Numbered from the stretch's first letter, positions 1 to 7,112 are shown. The stretch: DNA of 8,439 nt from an uncultured Eubacteriales bacterium (GCA_902497185.1 CABVEG010000063.1:1-8439), one strand, 5' to 3'. Program-made: numbers and translations. Notes: generated from the letters alone by a model not told the origin.

Positions 1-1000
1 GCTCGGGTTCAAACTTTATAATCTGTCGGCAAAGCTCGGAGCCTATAGAGCCCCCTCCTCCTGTAACAAGCACTACTCTGTCTTTAATATATTCAGAAAT
101 GCTGCAAATATCAATAGAAACCTCATCTCTGAAAAGAAGATCGGTAATATTTACATCTCTTAATCTCTGAAATCCTCCGTCAGAAATATCACTCATTGGC
201 GGAATTGTTTTAAGAACACAGTCAGTTTGAGTACAATATCCCATTATTCTGTTAATCTGCACATTTGTAGCTGAAGGTATGGCAACTATTATTTCATCAA
301 TTTCATACTCTTTAGCAAGTCTTGGAATATTTGCTGTATCATAGGTTACTCTTACTCCCATAAGTTTGCTGTTATTTTTGCTAAAATCATCATCAACAAC
401 TATAACAGCCATTCTGTCCTCGTATCCTTTTTCACTGTTTATAATACTTCTTACCACATTGTAGCCGGAATAGCCTGCACCTATAACAAGAACACGTTTT
501 CTTCCTGACTTTTTGTCAAAAAAGTGTTCAATATTTATAAAAATACGCTTTATAAAACGATAACCTGAACGTGAAAATATAAAGAAAATTATACTTATTA
601 TCCAGCCTACAATAAGCATTCTTTTAGGCAATTCTATATTAACAGCATTGGAAACAAAATAATAATAATAACCGTAAATTGCCGCAAATATAATGGTATT
701 TGCCACAATTATTTTATATATGTCATCAATGGTTGCATATTTCCACAAGTTTGAATAAAACTTAAAAATACCATATACAATAATGCAAAATGGTGAGACA
801 AAAATAAAGGTATACTTATACCACTGCCACACCTCAGCAGGAATAAGCCTGCCCTCACCTCCCGGCAAACCGGGAATGGTTCCTCCGTACCACAGGCATA
901 TAGCAATAATTATGGAAACATTAATAAGCACCACGTCAAGCAGTACATAAAGAAGCATTTTGTTCCTCTGCTCCCTAGCCATAGCCGTCAGTTTAACCAT
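1..1000 (-). CDS. CapD/FlaA1/PglF-like polysaccharide biosynthesis protein (membrane nucleotide-sugar 4,6-dehydratase/epimerase), 3' part missing
   Basis: I translated this strand from the ATG at 1000 and it stays open to the window edge, giving the first 333 residues. Four hydrophobic segments (about 15-37, 62-80, 98-116, 127-142) anchor it in the membrane. A first Rossmann fold follows with VLVIGAGYSG (170-179), then the linker ITDLLFRDEVSID (285-297), then the start of a second fold with VTGGGGSIGSELCRQI (312-327), a hallmark of the FlaA1/PglF/WbpM group. Family members are usually around 600 residues, so roughly the C-terminal half, with the SDR catalytic residues, lies outside. The family dehydrates or epimerises UDP-HexNAc for capsule, exopolysaccharide or glycoprotein glycans; the exact sugar product cannot be told here. 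The start is supported by GGGAGGGAG (complement 1004-1012). The gene follows the ligase-like gene by 61 bp with no terminator between, so the two are probably co-transcribed. Confidence 0.93.
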   Translation of the reverse strand, partial: MVKLTAMAREQRNKMLLYVLLDVVLINVSIIIAICLWYGGTIPGLPGGEGRLIPAEVWQWYKYTFIFVSPFCIIVYGIFKFYSNLWKYATIDDIYKIIVANTIIFAAIYGYYYYFVSNAVNIELPKRMLIVGWIISIIFFIFSRSGYRFIKRIFINIEHFFDKKSGRKRVLVIGAGYSGYNVVRSIINSEKGYEDRMAVIVVDDDFSKNNSKLMGVRVTYDTANIPRLAKEYEIDEIIVAIPSATNVQINRIMGYCTQTDCVLKTIPPMSDISDGGFQRLRDVNITDLLFRDEVSIDICSISEYIKDRVVLVTGGGGSIGSELCRQIIKFEPE

Positions 1001-1013
1001 AAACTCCCTCCCT

Positions 1014-1050
1014 ATTTTTATAGGCGAGGAAATTCCCCGCCCTTAAAAAT
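1014..1050 (-). other. 37-nt near-palindromic hairpin between two glycan genes
   Basis: The segment is symmetrical about base 1032: ATTTTTA (1014-1020) pairs with TAAAAAT (1044-1050) and GGCGAGGAA (1023-1031) with TTCCCCGCC (1033-1041). Both A/C mismatches on the plus strand become G-U wobbles in a minus-strand RNA, leaving one A/A mismatch, so the fold is better in the transcript of the two flanking genes. No T run follows the stem, so it does not look like an intrinsic terminator. Its 3' arm ends just before the GGGAGGGAG ribosome-binding site of the downstream gene, so an effect on mRNA stability or translation is possible but inferred. Confidence 0.6.
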
Positions 1051-1061
1051 TTCTGCAATAA

Positions 1062-2900
1062 TTATTCATTTTCTTCAGGATTTATTACATTGGCGCCAAA
1101 GCCCATACCAAGCAATACCCAAAACACAGGTGCTACAGAAACTACACTGTCTGTAGTCATTGCCGCAACCAGATATGCCACAACACCTGCCATAATACCA
1201 ATTCTAATGGCATTTAAGGCTTGTGACTTGTCCTTAAACACTTTTTTAACAGTCTGAACAATATAAAAGACAAATAAAGCCATCATTACCAAAAGTGAAA
1301 TAAAACCTGTATTAATACCAATCTGTAAAAACATATTATGAGGTTTGTCAATAATTACATAAGGATTACCTAAATAATTAAGCTTACTTCTCACATCATT
1401 TTGCGGAAATCCAAATACAAAGCAATCAGGACCTGCACCTAATATAATATTATGCTTTAAAAGAGGAATACTTCTTGACCATATATAGCCTCTGTTTGAA
1501 CCCAGTCTTTCAACACCCTTAAAGCCCCAGCTTTCAACAGGAGTATTAATGTCAACAGCATTTCCAAACTTGTCAAGAAGAGATAGCTTGCCATCGACCT
1601 CACCAAACTGGAATGTTGTTTCATTTCCGGCATTATCTACACCAATAAGACTTGCAACAAACAGATTTTTAGATTGCATTTCATAAAGGTATAAATTCCA
1701 TTGCACCCCTGATTCATTGTATATATATCTTGTACCTCTGTCATTTTCCATAGGTTCCTCACCTGTAGGGTCAAGCACAATACCATTATGCATAAATTGT
1801 GTAGCCTCTCTTGCAAAATCAACAGCAAATTCACCGTCTTTGGTAATAACCTTACCAACCATACCTTCAACTTCTACATCCTCATAAAAGCTGGCTGATT
1901 CAGTAAGTGTGCCGCTATTTTTAAGAGCATCGGTAATGACATTAAATTTCTGAATTATGACTGCATTTGAATTAAACAATACAAATAAGGCAATAATTGC
2001 CGCAACAATGCCTCCAACAGTAAAACCTATTGCTTTTTTGCTCTTTATTGCAAAAACATAATAACATACACACACAACAGCACTAAATGCCACGCCAGCC
2101 ATAATGCCAAGCAAACCGCCTACGGAATTAGAGCCTATGGCACAAACAAGAAGTATAACTGCAAATATGGCAAATATCCATTTAAACTTATTCCTTAAAG
2201 GCATAAGTATCGCTGAAACACCTAAAAAAGAAAACATCATACCATAATACATACCTGCACAGTTAGGATTGTAAAGAGTGGCAAATACTGAATCAAACTT
2301 AATCTTCAACGGCATACCATTATAGAGGTCGCCCATAATAAGTTTGTTTATAAATTCATTTGAAAAAATATTAAAACCAAAAAACTGCAATATACCAATA
2401 ATTCCCAAAAAAATTCCTGAAAACAAAAAACCCGTAAGCAAAAAATTAAGTCGCTTTTTATCTGAAGCAAATGCCATGGCAACTATCATAAACACCATAT
2501 AACAAAGCCACACAAAAAAGCCTTCATATCTTTCAGATACACCAAAAAATGATGTGTGATGATACTTTGAAAATATGGCTGATAATAACGCAAAGAGAAG
2601 ATAAACACCTGAAAGAATTACCGGTGTTGACTTAAAATTAATAGTGAAACCATCCTCGCCTAAAATCTGAAAAGCCATAAAAACAGCAATAATAACACCC
2701 ATTGTAATTATAAGCACTGACTTACTGTGAGAAAAAACATCATTAATCATTGAGCCGCTTCGTATAACATTATATTCCTCACCACTTATCTCAATTTGGC
2801 TTACTTTGCAGATAAGTGGAATTATCGCAACAACTATAAACAGAAATATACCCATAAGTTTATCTGATGTTGTTAAGTTATTTTGTACTTTGTTATTCAT
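1062..2900 (-). CDS. O-antigen ligase / Wzy polymerase-like multi-pass membrane protein
   Basis: This 612-residue protein has about 12 hydrophobic segments: roughly 15-32, 61-80, 93-110, 126-145, 152-174, 213-236, 239-256, 258-284, 289-309, 529-551, 563-582 and 585-604. Motifs fit the O-antigen ligase/Wzy family: SERYEGFF (122-129), YNPNCAGMYYG (210-220), RGYIWSRSIPLLKHN (470-484) and KPHNMFLQIG (519-528). R470, R476 and H521 are candidates for the conserved extracytoplasmic Arg and His residues. Such proteins polymerise or transfer undecaprenyl-linked glycans on the outer membrane face. In a Gram-positive this would be a capsule, exopolysaccharide or wall-glycan polymerase, or a protein O-glycosyltransferase, since there is no LPS. 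The loop at about 310-525 is unusually long. The start has GGTGGG (complement 2906-2911) upstream and a strong own promoter. It precedes the CapD-like gene, consistent with a surface-glycan operon. Confidence 0.87.
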   Translation of the reverse strand: MNNKVQNNLTTSDKLMGIFLFIVVAIIPLICKVSQIEISGEEYNVIRSGSMINDVFSHSKSVLIITMGVIIAVFMAFQILGEDGFTINFKSTPVILSGVYLLFALLSAIFSKYHHTSFFGVSERYEGFFVWLCYMVFMIVAMAFASDKKRLNFLLTGFLFSGIFLGIIGILQFFGFNIFSNEFINKLIMGDLYNGMPLKIKFDSVFATLYNPNCAGMYYGMMFSFLGVSAILMPLRNKFKWIFAIFAVILLVCAIGSNSVGGLLGIMAGVAFSAVVCVCYYVFAIKSKKAIGFTVGGIVAAIIALFVLFNSNAVIIQKFNVITDALKNSGTLTESASFYEDVEVEGMVGKVITKDGEFAVDFAREATQFMHNGIVLDPTGEEPMENDRGTRYIYNESGVQWNLYLYEMQSKNLFVASLIGVDNAGNETTFQFGEVDGKLSLLDKFGNAVDINTPVESWGFKGVERLGSNRGYIWSRSIPLLKHNIILGAGPDCFVFGFPQNDVRSKLNYLGNPYVIIDKPHNMFLQIGINTGFISLLVMMALFVFYIVQTVKKVFKDKSQALNAIRIGIMAGVVAYLVAAMTTDSVVSVAPVFWVLLGMGFGANVINPEENE

Positions 2901-2932
2901 ATAAACCCACCTTTACACAATAATCTGCTTTA

Positions 2933-2961
2933 ATTATACCATAGCATTAAATATTTTACAA
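2933..2961 (-). promoter_or_regulatory. Sigma-A type promoter for the ligase-like gene
   Basis: On the minus strand TTGTAA (complement 2956-2961) is followed by a 17-bp spacer and a perfect TATAAT (complement 2933-2938). The start codon is about 32 bp downstream, leaving a short leader holding the AAAGGTGGG ribosome-binding site. The -35 box begins only 9 bp after the T run of the rex terminator, so the glycan genes look like a separate transcription unit from rex. Confidence 0.82.
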
Positions 2962-2970
2962 CTTTTTATT

Positions 2971-3002
2971 AAAAAAAGAAGCCTTTGCAAAGCAAAGACT
3001 TC
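2971..3002 (-). terminator. Rho-independent terminator of rex
   Basis: In the minus-strand RNA, GAAGTCTTTGC (complement 2992-3002) pairs with GCAAAGGCTTC (complement 2978-2988) over 11 pairs with one G-U wobble, around a 3-nt loop. Seven T residues follow directly (complement 2971-2977). The stem begins 8 nt after the rex stop codon. This is a textbook intrinsic terminator. Confidence 0.92.
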
Positions 3003-3010
3003 CACAAGGA

Positions 3011-3655
3011 TTACAGATTATCAAGCTCACTTAACTTATATGATAAGGTCATAACACTGTCTGTAAGATGTACATTTTCCACTATAACATTATCCGGAGT
3101 ATGCAGATCAATATGAGAAAAATTCCATATACCCTTTACACCATTTTCAACTAAAATAGGTGAAATTTGAGGTGCATTATTTTTGGGTATTGACAATACG
3201 GCAATATCCACTTTATGTGACCTTAAAAATGACTCAAGTTCTGATACATTTCTTATAATTATATCCCCTGCCATTTTACCTATAATTTCAGGGTTGTTGT
3301 CAAATATACCTATAAAATTAAAGCCTCTCTTTTTAAAATTACCATAATTTGCAAGAGCCTGTCCCAAGTTTCCTGCACCAATAATAATCAAACTATATTC
3401 TCTGTCAAGTCCTAAAATTTTTTTGATTTCTTCATAAAGCATCTCAACATTATATCCATAGCCCCTTTGTCCAAAGCAGCCAAATTTATTTAAATCCTGT
3501 CTTATCTGAGATGCGGTAACATTCATCCTTCTGCTTAAATCACCGGATGAAATTCTTGTAATACCGTGTTCAAGCAAATCCCCTAAATATCTGTAATATC
3601 TCGGCAGTCTTTTTATGACGGCTATAGAAATCTTTTCTTTTTCAGTTTTGTCCAT
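3011..3655 (-). CDS. rex: Redox-sensing transcriptional repressor Rex
   Basis: The 214-residue protein matches the usual Rex length and layout. An N-terminal winged helix (about 12-70) carries VIKRLPRYYRYL (13-24), RISSGDLSRR (34-43) and TASQIRQDLNKFG (47-59). A Rossmann domain follows with the dinucleotide-binding loop GAGNLGQAL (93-101) and IFDNNP (117-122). The C-terminal helix (about 196-214) would be the swapped dimer element. Rex binds DNA when NAD+ is high and releases it when NADH rises, controlling fermentation and anaerobic respiration genes. The start codon is preceded by AAAGGTGA, a perfect promoter lies upstream, and a terminator follows the stop. In Bacillus subtilis rex (ydiH) lies close to the ABC-F gene ydiF, so its divergent ABC-F neighbour here recalls that linkage. 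Cys60 stands where a Gly is common in the FGGFGQ motif. Confidence 0.97.
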   Translation of the reverse strand: MDKTEKEKISIAVIKRLPRYYRYLGDLLEHGITRISSGDLSRRMNVTASQIRQDLNKFGCFGQRGYGYNVEMLYEEIKKILGLDREYSLIIIGAGNLGQALANYGNFKKRGFNFIGIFDNNPEIIGKMAGDIIIRNVSELESFLRSHKVDIAVLSIPKNNAPQISPILVENGVKGIWNFSHIDLHTPDNVIVENVHLTDSVMTLSYKLSELDNL

Positions 3656-3687
3656 AATTATTCACCTTTTTTCAATTCCTTTTTATT

Positions 3688-3716
3688 ATTATAAAAGAAA
3701 TATCTTTTTTTGTCAA
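3688..3716 (-). promoter_or_regulatory. Consensus sigma-A promoter of rex
   Basis: The minus strand reads TTGACA (complement 3711-3716), a 17-bp spacer, and TATAAT (complement 3688-3693). Both hexamers are perfect. The leader to the rex ATG is about 30 nt and holds AAAGGTGA. The -35 box lies inside the short inverted repeat at 3712-3723. Confidence 0.9.
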
Positions 3717-3723
3717 TCTTGAC
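3712..3723. promoter_or_regulatory. Inverted repeat over the rex -35 box, possible operator
   Basis: GTCAA-TC-TTGAC is a perfect 5-bp inverted repeat overlapping the rex -35 hexamer. Its left side with flank, TTGTCAA (3710-3716), is one base from the TTGTTAA half-site reported for clostridial Rex, but the expected right half-site four bases on is absent. Autoregulation by Rex or another factor is therefore only a possibility. Confidence 0.3.
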
Positions 3724-3740
3724 TTTTTTACTTTTATTTA

Positions 3741-3769
3741 TTGCCATTTTCTGATACAATTATTATAAT
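3741..3769 (+). promoter_or_regulatory. Sigma-A type promoter of the ABC-F gene
   Basis: TTGCCA (3741-3746), a 17-bp spacer and perfect TATAAT (3764-3769) precede the ABC-F start codon by 20 bp. The leader is very short and contains GGAGG (3778-3782), 7 nt before the ATG. This promoter is back to back with the rex promoter; the two -35 boxes are 24 bp apart. Confidence 0.82.
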
Positions 3770-3789
3770 TAACCTTTGGAGGTCGTAAT

Positions 3790-5685
3790 ATGATATTAGC
3801 ACTTAATAATGTATCAAAAGCATTTGGTACAGATGTTATACTTGAAAATATTTCATTTCATATTGAAGAAAACGAGAAAGTTGCTATTGTTGGTGTAAAC
3901 GGTGCCGGCAAGTCCACACTTTTCAAAATCATTACAAAGGAGCTTTCTCTTGACAGCGGTGAAGTTATTATGCCAAAGTCTGCAACAATGGGATATTTTT
4001 CACAAAGTCTTGAAATAGACAGTAACAAAACAATATATGGAGAGTTGCTTACGGTATTTGAACCAATAATGCTTATTGAGCAGCAACTAAGGGATATGGA
4101 AGCACAAATGTCCCAAATAAAGGGTGAAGAGCTTGAAATTCTTATGAATAAGTATTCAGAGCTTTCTCACAAAATGGAGGAAATGGACGGCTACAGCTAT
4201 CATAGCCGTTTAAGAGGTGTTATAAAGGGTCTTGGATTTAGTGATGATGAAAGCGGACAAACAATTAACGAGCTTTCAGGAGGACAAAAAACAAGAGTTG
4301 CCTTAGGTAAAATACTTTTAAAAGCTCCTGATATTCTTCTCCTTGACGAGCCTACAAATCACCTTGATATTGATTCCCTTAGCTGGCTTGAAGATTTTTT
4401 AAGAGGTTATAAGGGCGCTGTTGTTATAATTTCTCATGACAGATATTTCCTTGATAAAGTTGCAGGCAAGGTTATAGAAATTGAAAACAAAAAGGCTAAG
4501 GAATATTTCGGCAACTATTCCTATTATGCCGAAAAGAAAATGATTGACAGGGAAATTGCCTACCATCAATATATAAATCAACAAAAAGAAATTAAACGAC
4601 AGGAAGAAGTAATTAAAAAGCTGAGAGAATTTAACAGGGAAAAATCCATAAAAAGAGCGGAAAGCCGTGAAAAACAGCTGGAAAAAATTGAAAGAATATC
4701 TGCCCCCGAAAATCTGCCCGATAAAATGCGTCTTACAATAAAACCATTAAAGGAAAGCGGAAATGATGTGCTTTTTGTCGAGGATCTTGCAATGGCATTT
4801 GATGGTATTCCCCTTTTCAACAACATTACATTTGATATAAAAAAGGGTGAAAAAGCTGCATTAATCGGTCCTAACGGCATAGGCAAAACAACACTTTTCA
4901 GAATAATACTTTCAAAGCTTAAAGCCAAAAACGGAAGTGTTAGGCTTGGTTCAAATGTAATTATAGGTTATTACGATCAGGAGCAGGCTGATCTCAATCT
5001 TAACAAAACCATATTTGACGAGATTTCAGACACGTATCCTGACCTTACAATTACACAAATAAGAAATGTACTTGCCGCCTTTGTATTTACGGGTGATGAT
5101 GTATTTAAAACAATAGGTACATTAAGCGGAGGAGAAAAGGGACGTGTTGCCCTTGCAAAAATTATGCTTTCAAATGCCAATTTCCTTATACTTGATGAAC
5201 CTACAAACCACCTTGATATTAACTCTAAGGAAATACTTGAACAGGCACTTCAAAGCTATGAGGGCACAGTTTTATATATTTCTCACGACAGATATTTTAT
5301 TAATTCAACTGCAAGTAAAATTATTGAACTTAACAAGGATAAAGCAACAATTTATCTTGGCAATTATGACTATTATATTGAAAAAACAGCTGAAAATGAA
5401 GCACCTGCCACTGAACAGGAAAACATTACTGAAACAGAAAACAAACTGGACTGGAAAAAGCAAAAGGAAATACAGTCACAGCAAAGAAAAAAGGAAAATC
5501 AAATAAAAAAACTTGAAAAAGAAATTGAGGAAACGGAAAGCAAAATTGAAGAACTTGATTCTCTCCTTGCTACAGAGGAGGTATATACAAACTCTATGCG
5601 TTCCCGTGAAATTTATGAAGAAAAAGAGGCGTTTGAAGAAAAGCTGATAATCCTTTATGAAGAATGGGAAAAAGTAAATGAATAA
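3790..5685 (+). CDS. ABC-F family ATP-binding protein (YdiF/Uup-like translation factor)
   Basis: This 631-residue soluble protein has two ABC ATPase domains and no membrane segment, the ABC-F layout. Domain 1 has Walker A GVNGAGKST (35-43), signature LSGGQ (162-166), Walker B ILLLDE (182-187) and H-loop SH (215-216). Domain 2 has GPNGIGKTT (360-368), LSGGE (445-449), LILDE (466-470) and SH (498-499). The charged helical linker (about 242-310) is the tRNA-interacting element of the family, and 553-631 is a predicted coiled coil rich in Lys and Glu. ABC-F proteins bind the ribosomal E site and relieve stalled or antibiotic-blocked complexes. Length, C-terminal coiled coil and closeness to rex resemble B. 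subtilis YdiF (near rex), so a housekeeping role is likelier than antibiotic resistance, but sequence alone does not exclude resistance. All nucleotide-binding motifs are intact. No clear intrinsic terminator follows. Confidence 0.95.
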   Translation: MILALNNVSKAFGTDVILENISFHIEENEKVAIVGVNGAGKSTLFKIITKELSLDSGEVIMPKSATMGYFSQSLEIDSNKTIYGELLTVFEPIMLIEQQLRDMEAQMSQIKGEELEILMNKYSELSHKMEEMDGYSYHSRLRGVIKGLGFSDDESGQTINELSGGQKTRVALGKILLKAPDILLLDEPTNHLDIDSLSWLEDFLRGYKGAVVIISHDRYFLDKVAGKVIEIENKKAKEYFGNYSYYAEKKMIDREIAYHQYINQQKEIKRQEEVIKKLREFNREKSIKRAESREKQLEKIERISAPENLPDKMRLTIKPLKESGNDVLFVEDLAMAFDGIPLFNNITFDIKKGEKAALIGPNGIGKTTLFRIILSKLKAKNGSVRLGSNVIIGYYDQEQADLNLNKTIFDEISDTYPDLTITQIRNVLAAFVFTGDDVFKTIGTLSGGEKGRVALAKIMLSNANFLILDEPTNHLDINSKEILEQALQSYEGTVLYISHDRYFINSTASKIIELNKDKATIYLGNYDYYIEKTAENEAPATEQENITETENKLDWKKQKEIQSQQRKKENQIKKLEKEIEETESKIEELDSLLATEEVYTNSMRSREIYEEKEAFEEKLIILYEEWEKVNE

Positions 5686-5871
5686 GTTATTGCTAACTTT
5701 CCAAGTATATGCTAAAATATATGCAGAAGTTAAAACTTCCTGCCGCTATGCTCTTTTCATTTCGCATAGCTCTTTGCTTTCGCAAAGAATATAACTACCT
5801 CCGCTAATGCGTCGGTAACTTTTCGAGCAAAATCGAAAGCAAGCTTTCATTTTGCTTCTCATAAGTTAAAA
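5684..5871. repeat. Hairpin-rich intergenic segment, possible small repeat element
   Basis: The 221-bp gap between the ABC-F and phosphomutase-like genes is dense in inverted repeats. These are AAGTTA/TAACTT (5684-5699), GAAGTT/AACTTC (5726-5739), GCTATGC/GCATAGC (5745-5770), TCTTTGC/GCAAAGA (5771-5788), and a longer stem at 5825-5857 (AGCAAAAT and GAAAGC pairing with GCTTTC and ATTTTGCT, with C5834 bulged). The 9-mer AAGTTAAAA occurs directly repeated at 5727-5735 and 5863-5871, flanking the last three. No stem is followed by a T run, and no convincing coding frame is seen. It could be a small palindromic repeat insertion with a target duplication, or a structured mRNA leader. Confidence 0.45.
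5690..5718 (+). promoter_or_regulatory. Weak candidate promoter upstream of the phosphomutase-like gene
   Basis: TTGCTA (5690-5695) and TAAAAT (5713-5718) are spaced by 17 bp, matching consensus at 4 and 5 of 6 positions. If used, it would give a leader of about 180 nt containing the hairpins described for this gap. A second possible -10 box, TATAAT at 5872-5877, lies closer to the gene but has no -35 box at proper spacing. Which is real cannot be decided from sequence. Confidence 0.3.
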
Positions 5872-5893
5872 TATAATAAATAAATTTGTATGA

Positions 5894-5900
5894 AAGAAGG
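5894..5900 (+). promoter_or_regulatory. Ribosome-binding site that fixes the phosphomutase-like start
   Basis: AAGAAGG ends 6 nt before the ATG at 5907. The same frame is open back to a TTG at 5886, but that codon lies upstream of this site and has no Shine-Dalgarno sequence of its own, so ATG 5907 is chosen. Confidence 0.8.
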
Positions 5901-5906
5901 ATAAAA

Positions 5907-7112
5907 ATGAAATATTTGGTATTATTATGTGACGGTATGGCTGACTATCCCATACCCGAACTTGGCAACAAAACACCAATGGGTGCTTCAAACACACCTA
6001 ATATGGACAAACTTGCAGAAAAAAGTGTAATCGGTCTTGTTAAAACCGTTGCAGACAATATGAAGCCCGGCAGTGACGTTGCAAATCTTTCAGTTTTAGG
6101 TTACGACCCACAGGTTTACTACACAGGCAGATCTCCTCTTGAGGCAGGCTCAATAGGAATTGATATGAAGGACACAGATGTTTCTTTCAGATGCAATCTT
6201 GTTACATTATCAGATGAAGAAAATTATGAGGACAAGACTATCCTTGATTATTGTGCTGATGATATAAGTACCGAGGAAGCAAGGGAGCTTGTTGAATATC
6301 TTGAAAACCACTTAGGCAATGATGAATTTAAGCTCTATAGCGGTGTAAGCTACAGACATTGCTTAATATGGAATAATGGTACTCTTGAAGTAGGTAATTT
6401 AACACCTCCTCACGACATTACAGGCAAGCCTATAAAGGAATACATACCAACTCACAAAAACGCTCAAAAGCTTTATGAAATGATGGTTAAATCTTATGAT
6501 TTATTAAAAGATCATCCCGTTAATAAAGCAAGAGAAGCAAAGGGGTTAAGACCTGCCAACAGTATGTGGCTTTGGGGTGAAGGAGTAAGAGCAAGCCTTA
6601 TGCCTTTTACCGAAAAGTATGGTTTAAAAGGCTCTATGATTTCCGCTGTTGACCTGTTAAAAGGTATAGGTAAGTTTTCAGGTATGAATGTAGTACACGT
6701 TCCCGGAGCAACGGGCTATATGGATACAAACTTTGAGGGCAAGGCTGAGGCAGCAATTAAGGAATTTGCCAACGGTCAGGACTTGGTTTATATACACGTT
6801 GAAGCTCCTGATGAGTGCGGTCACAGATATGAAATTGAAAACAAAAAGAAATCTCTTGAGATTATAGATGAAAAAATTTTAGGTCCGGTTTTAGAGGCTC
6901 TTGAACAGTATGATGACTATAAGGTATTAATTATGCCTGACCACGCAACTCCGTTAAGCCTTAAAACGCATACAAATGACCCTATTCCATTCCTTATTTA
7001 TAAAAAGAGTAACCCTACTATCGGCGGTGAATTTACTGAAGAGGGAGCTAAGGCAAGCGGAATATTTATTGAAAACGGTCATAAAATTATGGAATATTTC
7101 ATTAACCTTTAA
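5907..7112 (+). CDS. apgM: 2,3-bisphosphoglycerate-independent phosphoglycerate mutase, archaeal-type (ApgM), or the related proposed homoserine kinase (ThrB2)
   Basis: From ATG 5907 the protein has 401 residues, the normal size for archaeal-type cofactor-independent mutases of the alkaline phosphatase superfamily. Visible metal and catalytic motifs are LLCDGMADYP (6-15, Asp9), GSDVANLSVLGYDP (55-68, likely nucleophile Ser56), R96, HVEAPDECGH (297-306, Asp302 and His306), MPDHATPLS (343-351, Asp345 and His346) and His355. The family interconverts 3- and 2-phosphoglycerate in glycolysis, but a bacterial clade of the same fold acts, or is proposed to act, as homoserine kinase (ThrB2). The DGMADYPIPELGNKTP opening is compatible with either, and no threonine or glycolytic genes are adjacent to decide. 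Family membership is sure, the reaction is not. It probably has its own promoter after a hairpin-rich gap and is followed by a strong terminator. An upstream TTG would add seven residues, but the ribosome-binding site argues against it. Confidence 0.92.
   Translation: MKYLVLLCDGMADYPIPELGNKTPMGASNTPNMDKLAEKSVIGLVKTVADNMKPGSDVANLSVLGYDPQVYYTGRSPLEAGSIGIDMKDTDVSFRCNLVTLSDEENYEDKTILDYCADDISTEEARELVEYLENHLGNDEFKLYSGVSYRHCLIWNNGTLEVGNLTPPHDITGKPIKEYIPTHKNAQKLYEMMVKSYDLLKDHPVNKAREAKGLRPANSMWLWGEGVRASLMPFTEKYGLKGSMISAVDLLKGIGKFSGMNVVHVPGATGYMDTNFEGKAEAAIKEFANGQDLVYIHVEAPDECGHRYEIENKKKSLEIIDEKILGPVLEALEQYDDYKVLIMPDHATPLSLKTHTNDPIPFLIYKKSNPTIGGEFTEEGAKASGIFIENGHKIMEYFINL

Noticed and set aside
709..906. 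Open frame of 65 codons on the minus strand
   Set aside because: It is an out-of-frame reading of the CapD-like gene, whose membrane segments occupy the true frame.
3741..3759. TTG...CAA spaced repeat as a Rex operator
   Set aside because: Only the outer three bases of each half match, the interior does not fit TTGTTAA/TTAACAA, and the region is AT-rich enough for chance.
4578..4928. Open frame of 116 codons on the minus strand
   Set aside because: It is antisense to the ABC-F linker and second ATPase domain, with no ribosome-binding site or family motif that I can see.
5144..5506. Open frame of 120 codons on the plus strand
   Set aside because: It is an alternative frame inside the ABC-F gene where the true frame carries Walker B and the H-loop.
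5684..5699. AAGTTA/TAACTT hairpin as the ABC-F terminator
   Set aside because: The 6-bp stem is AT-rich and is not followed by a T run, so it would be a very weak terminator.
5886..5906. TTG start adding seven residues to the phosphomutase-like protein
   Set aside because: The AAGAAGG ribosome-binding site lies downstream of this TTG and is well placed for ATG 5907, and homologues begin at the KYLVLLCDG strand.
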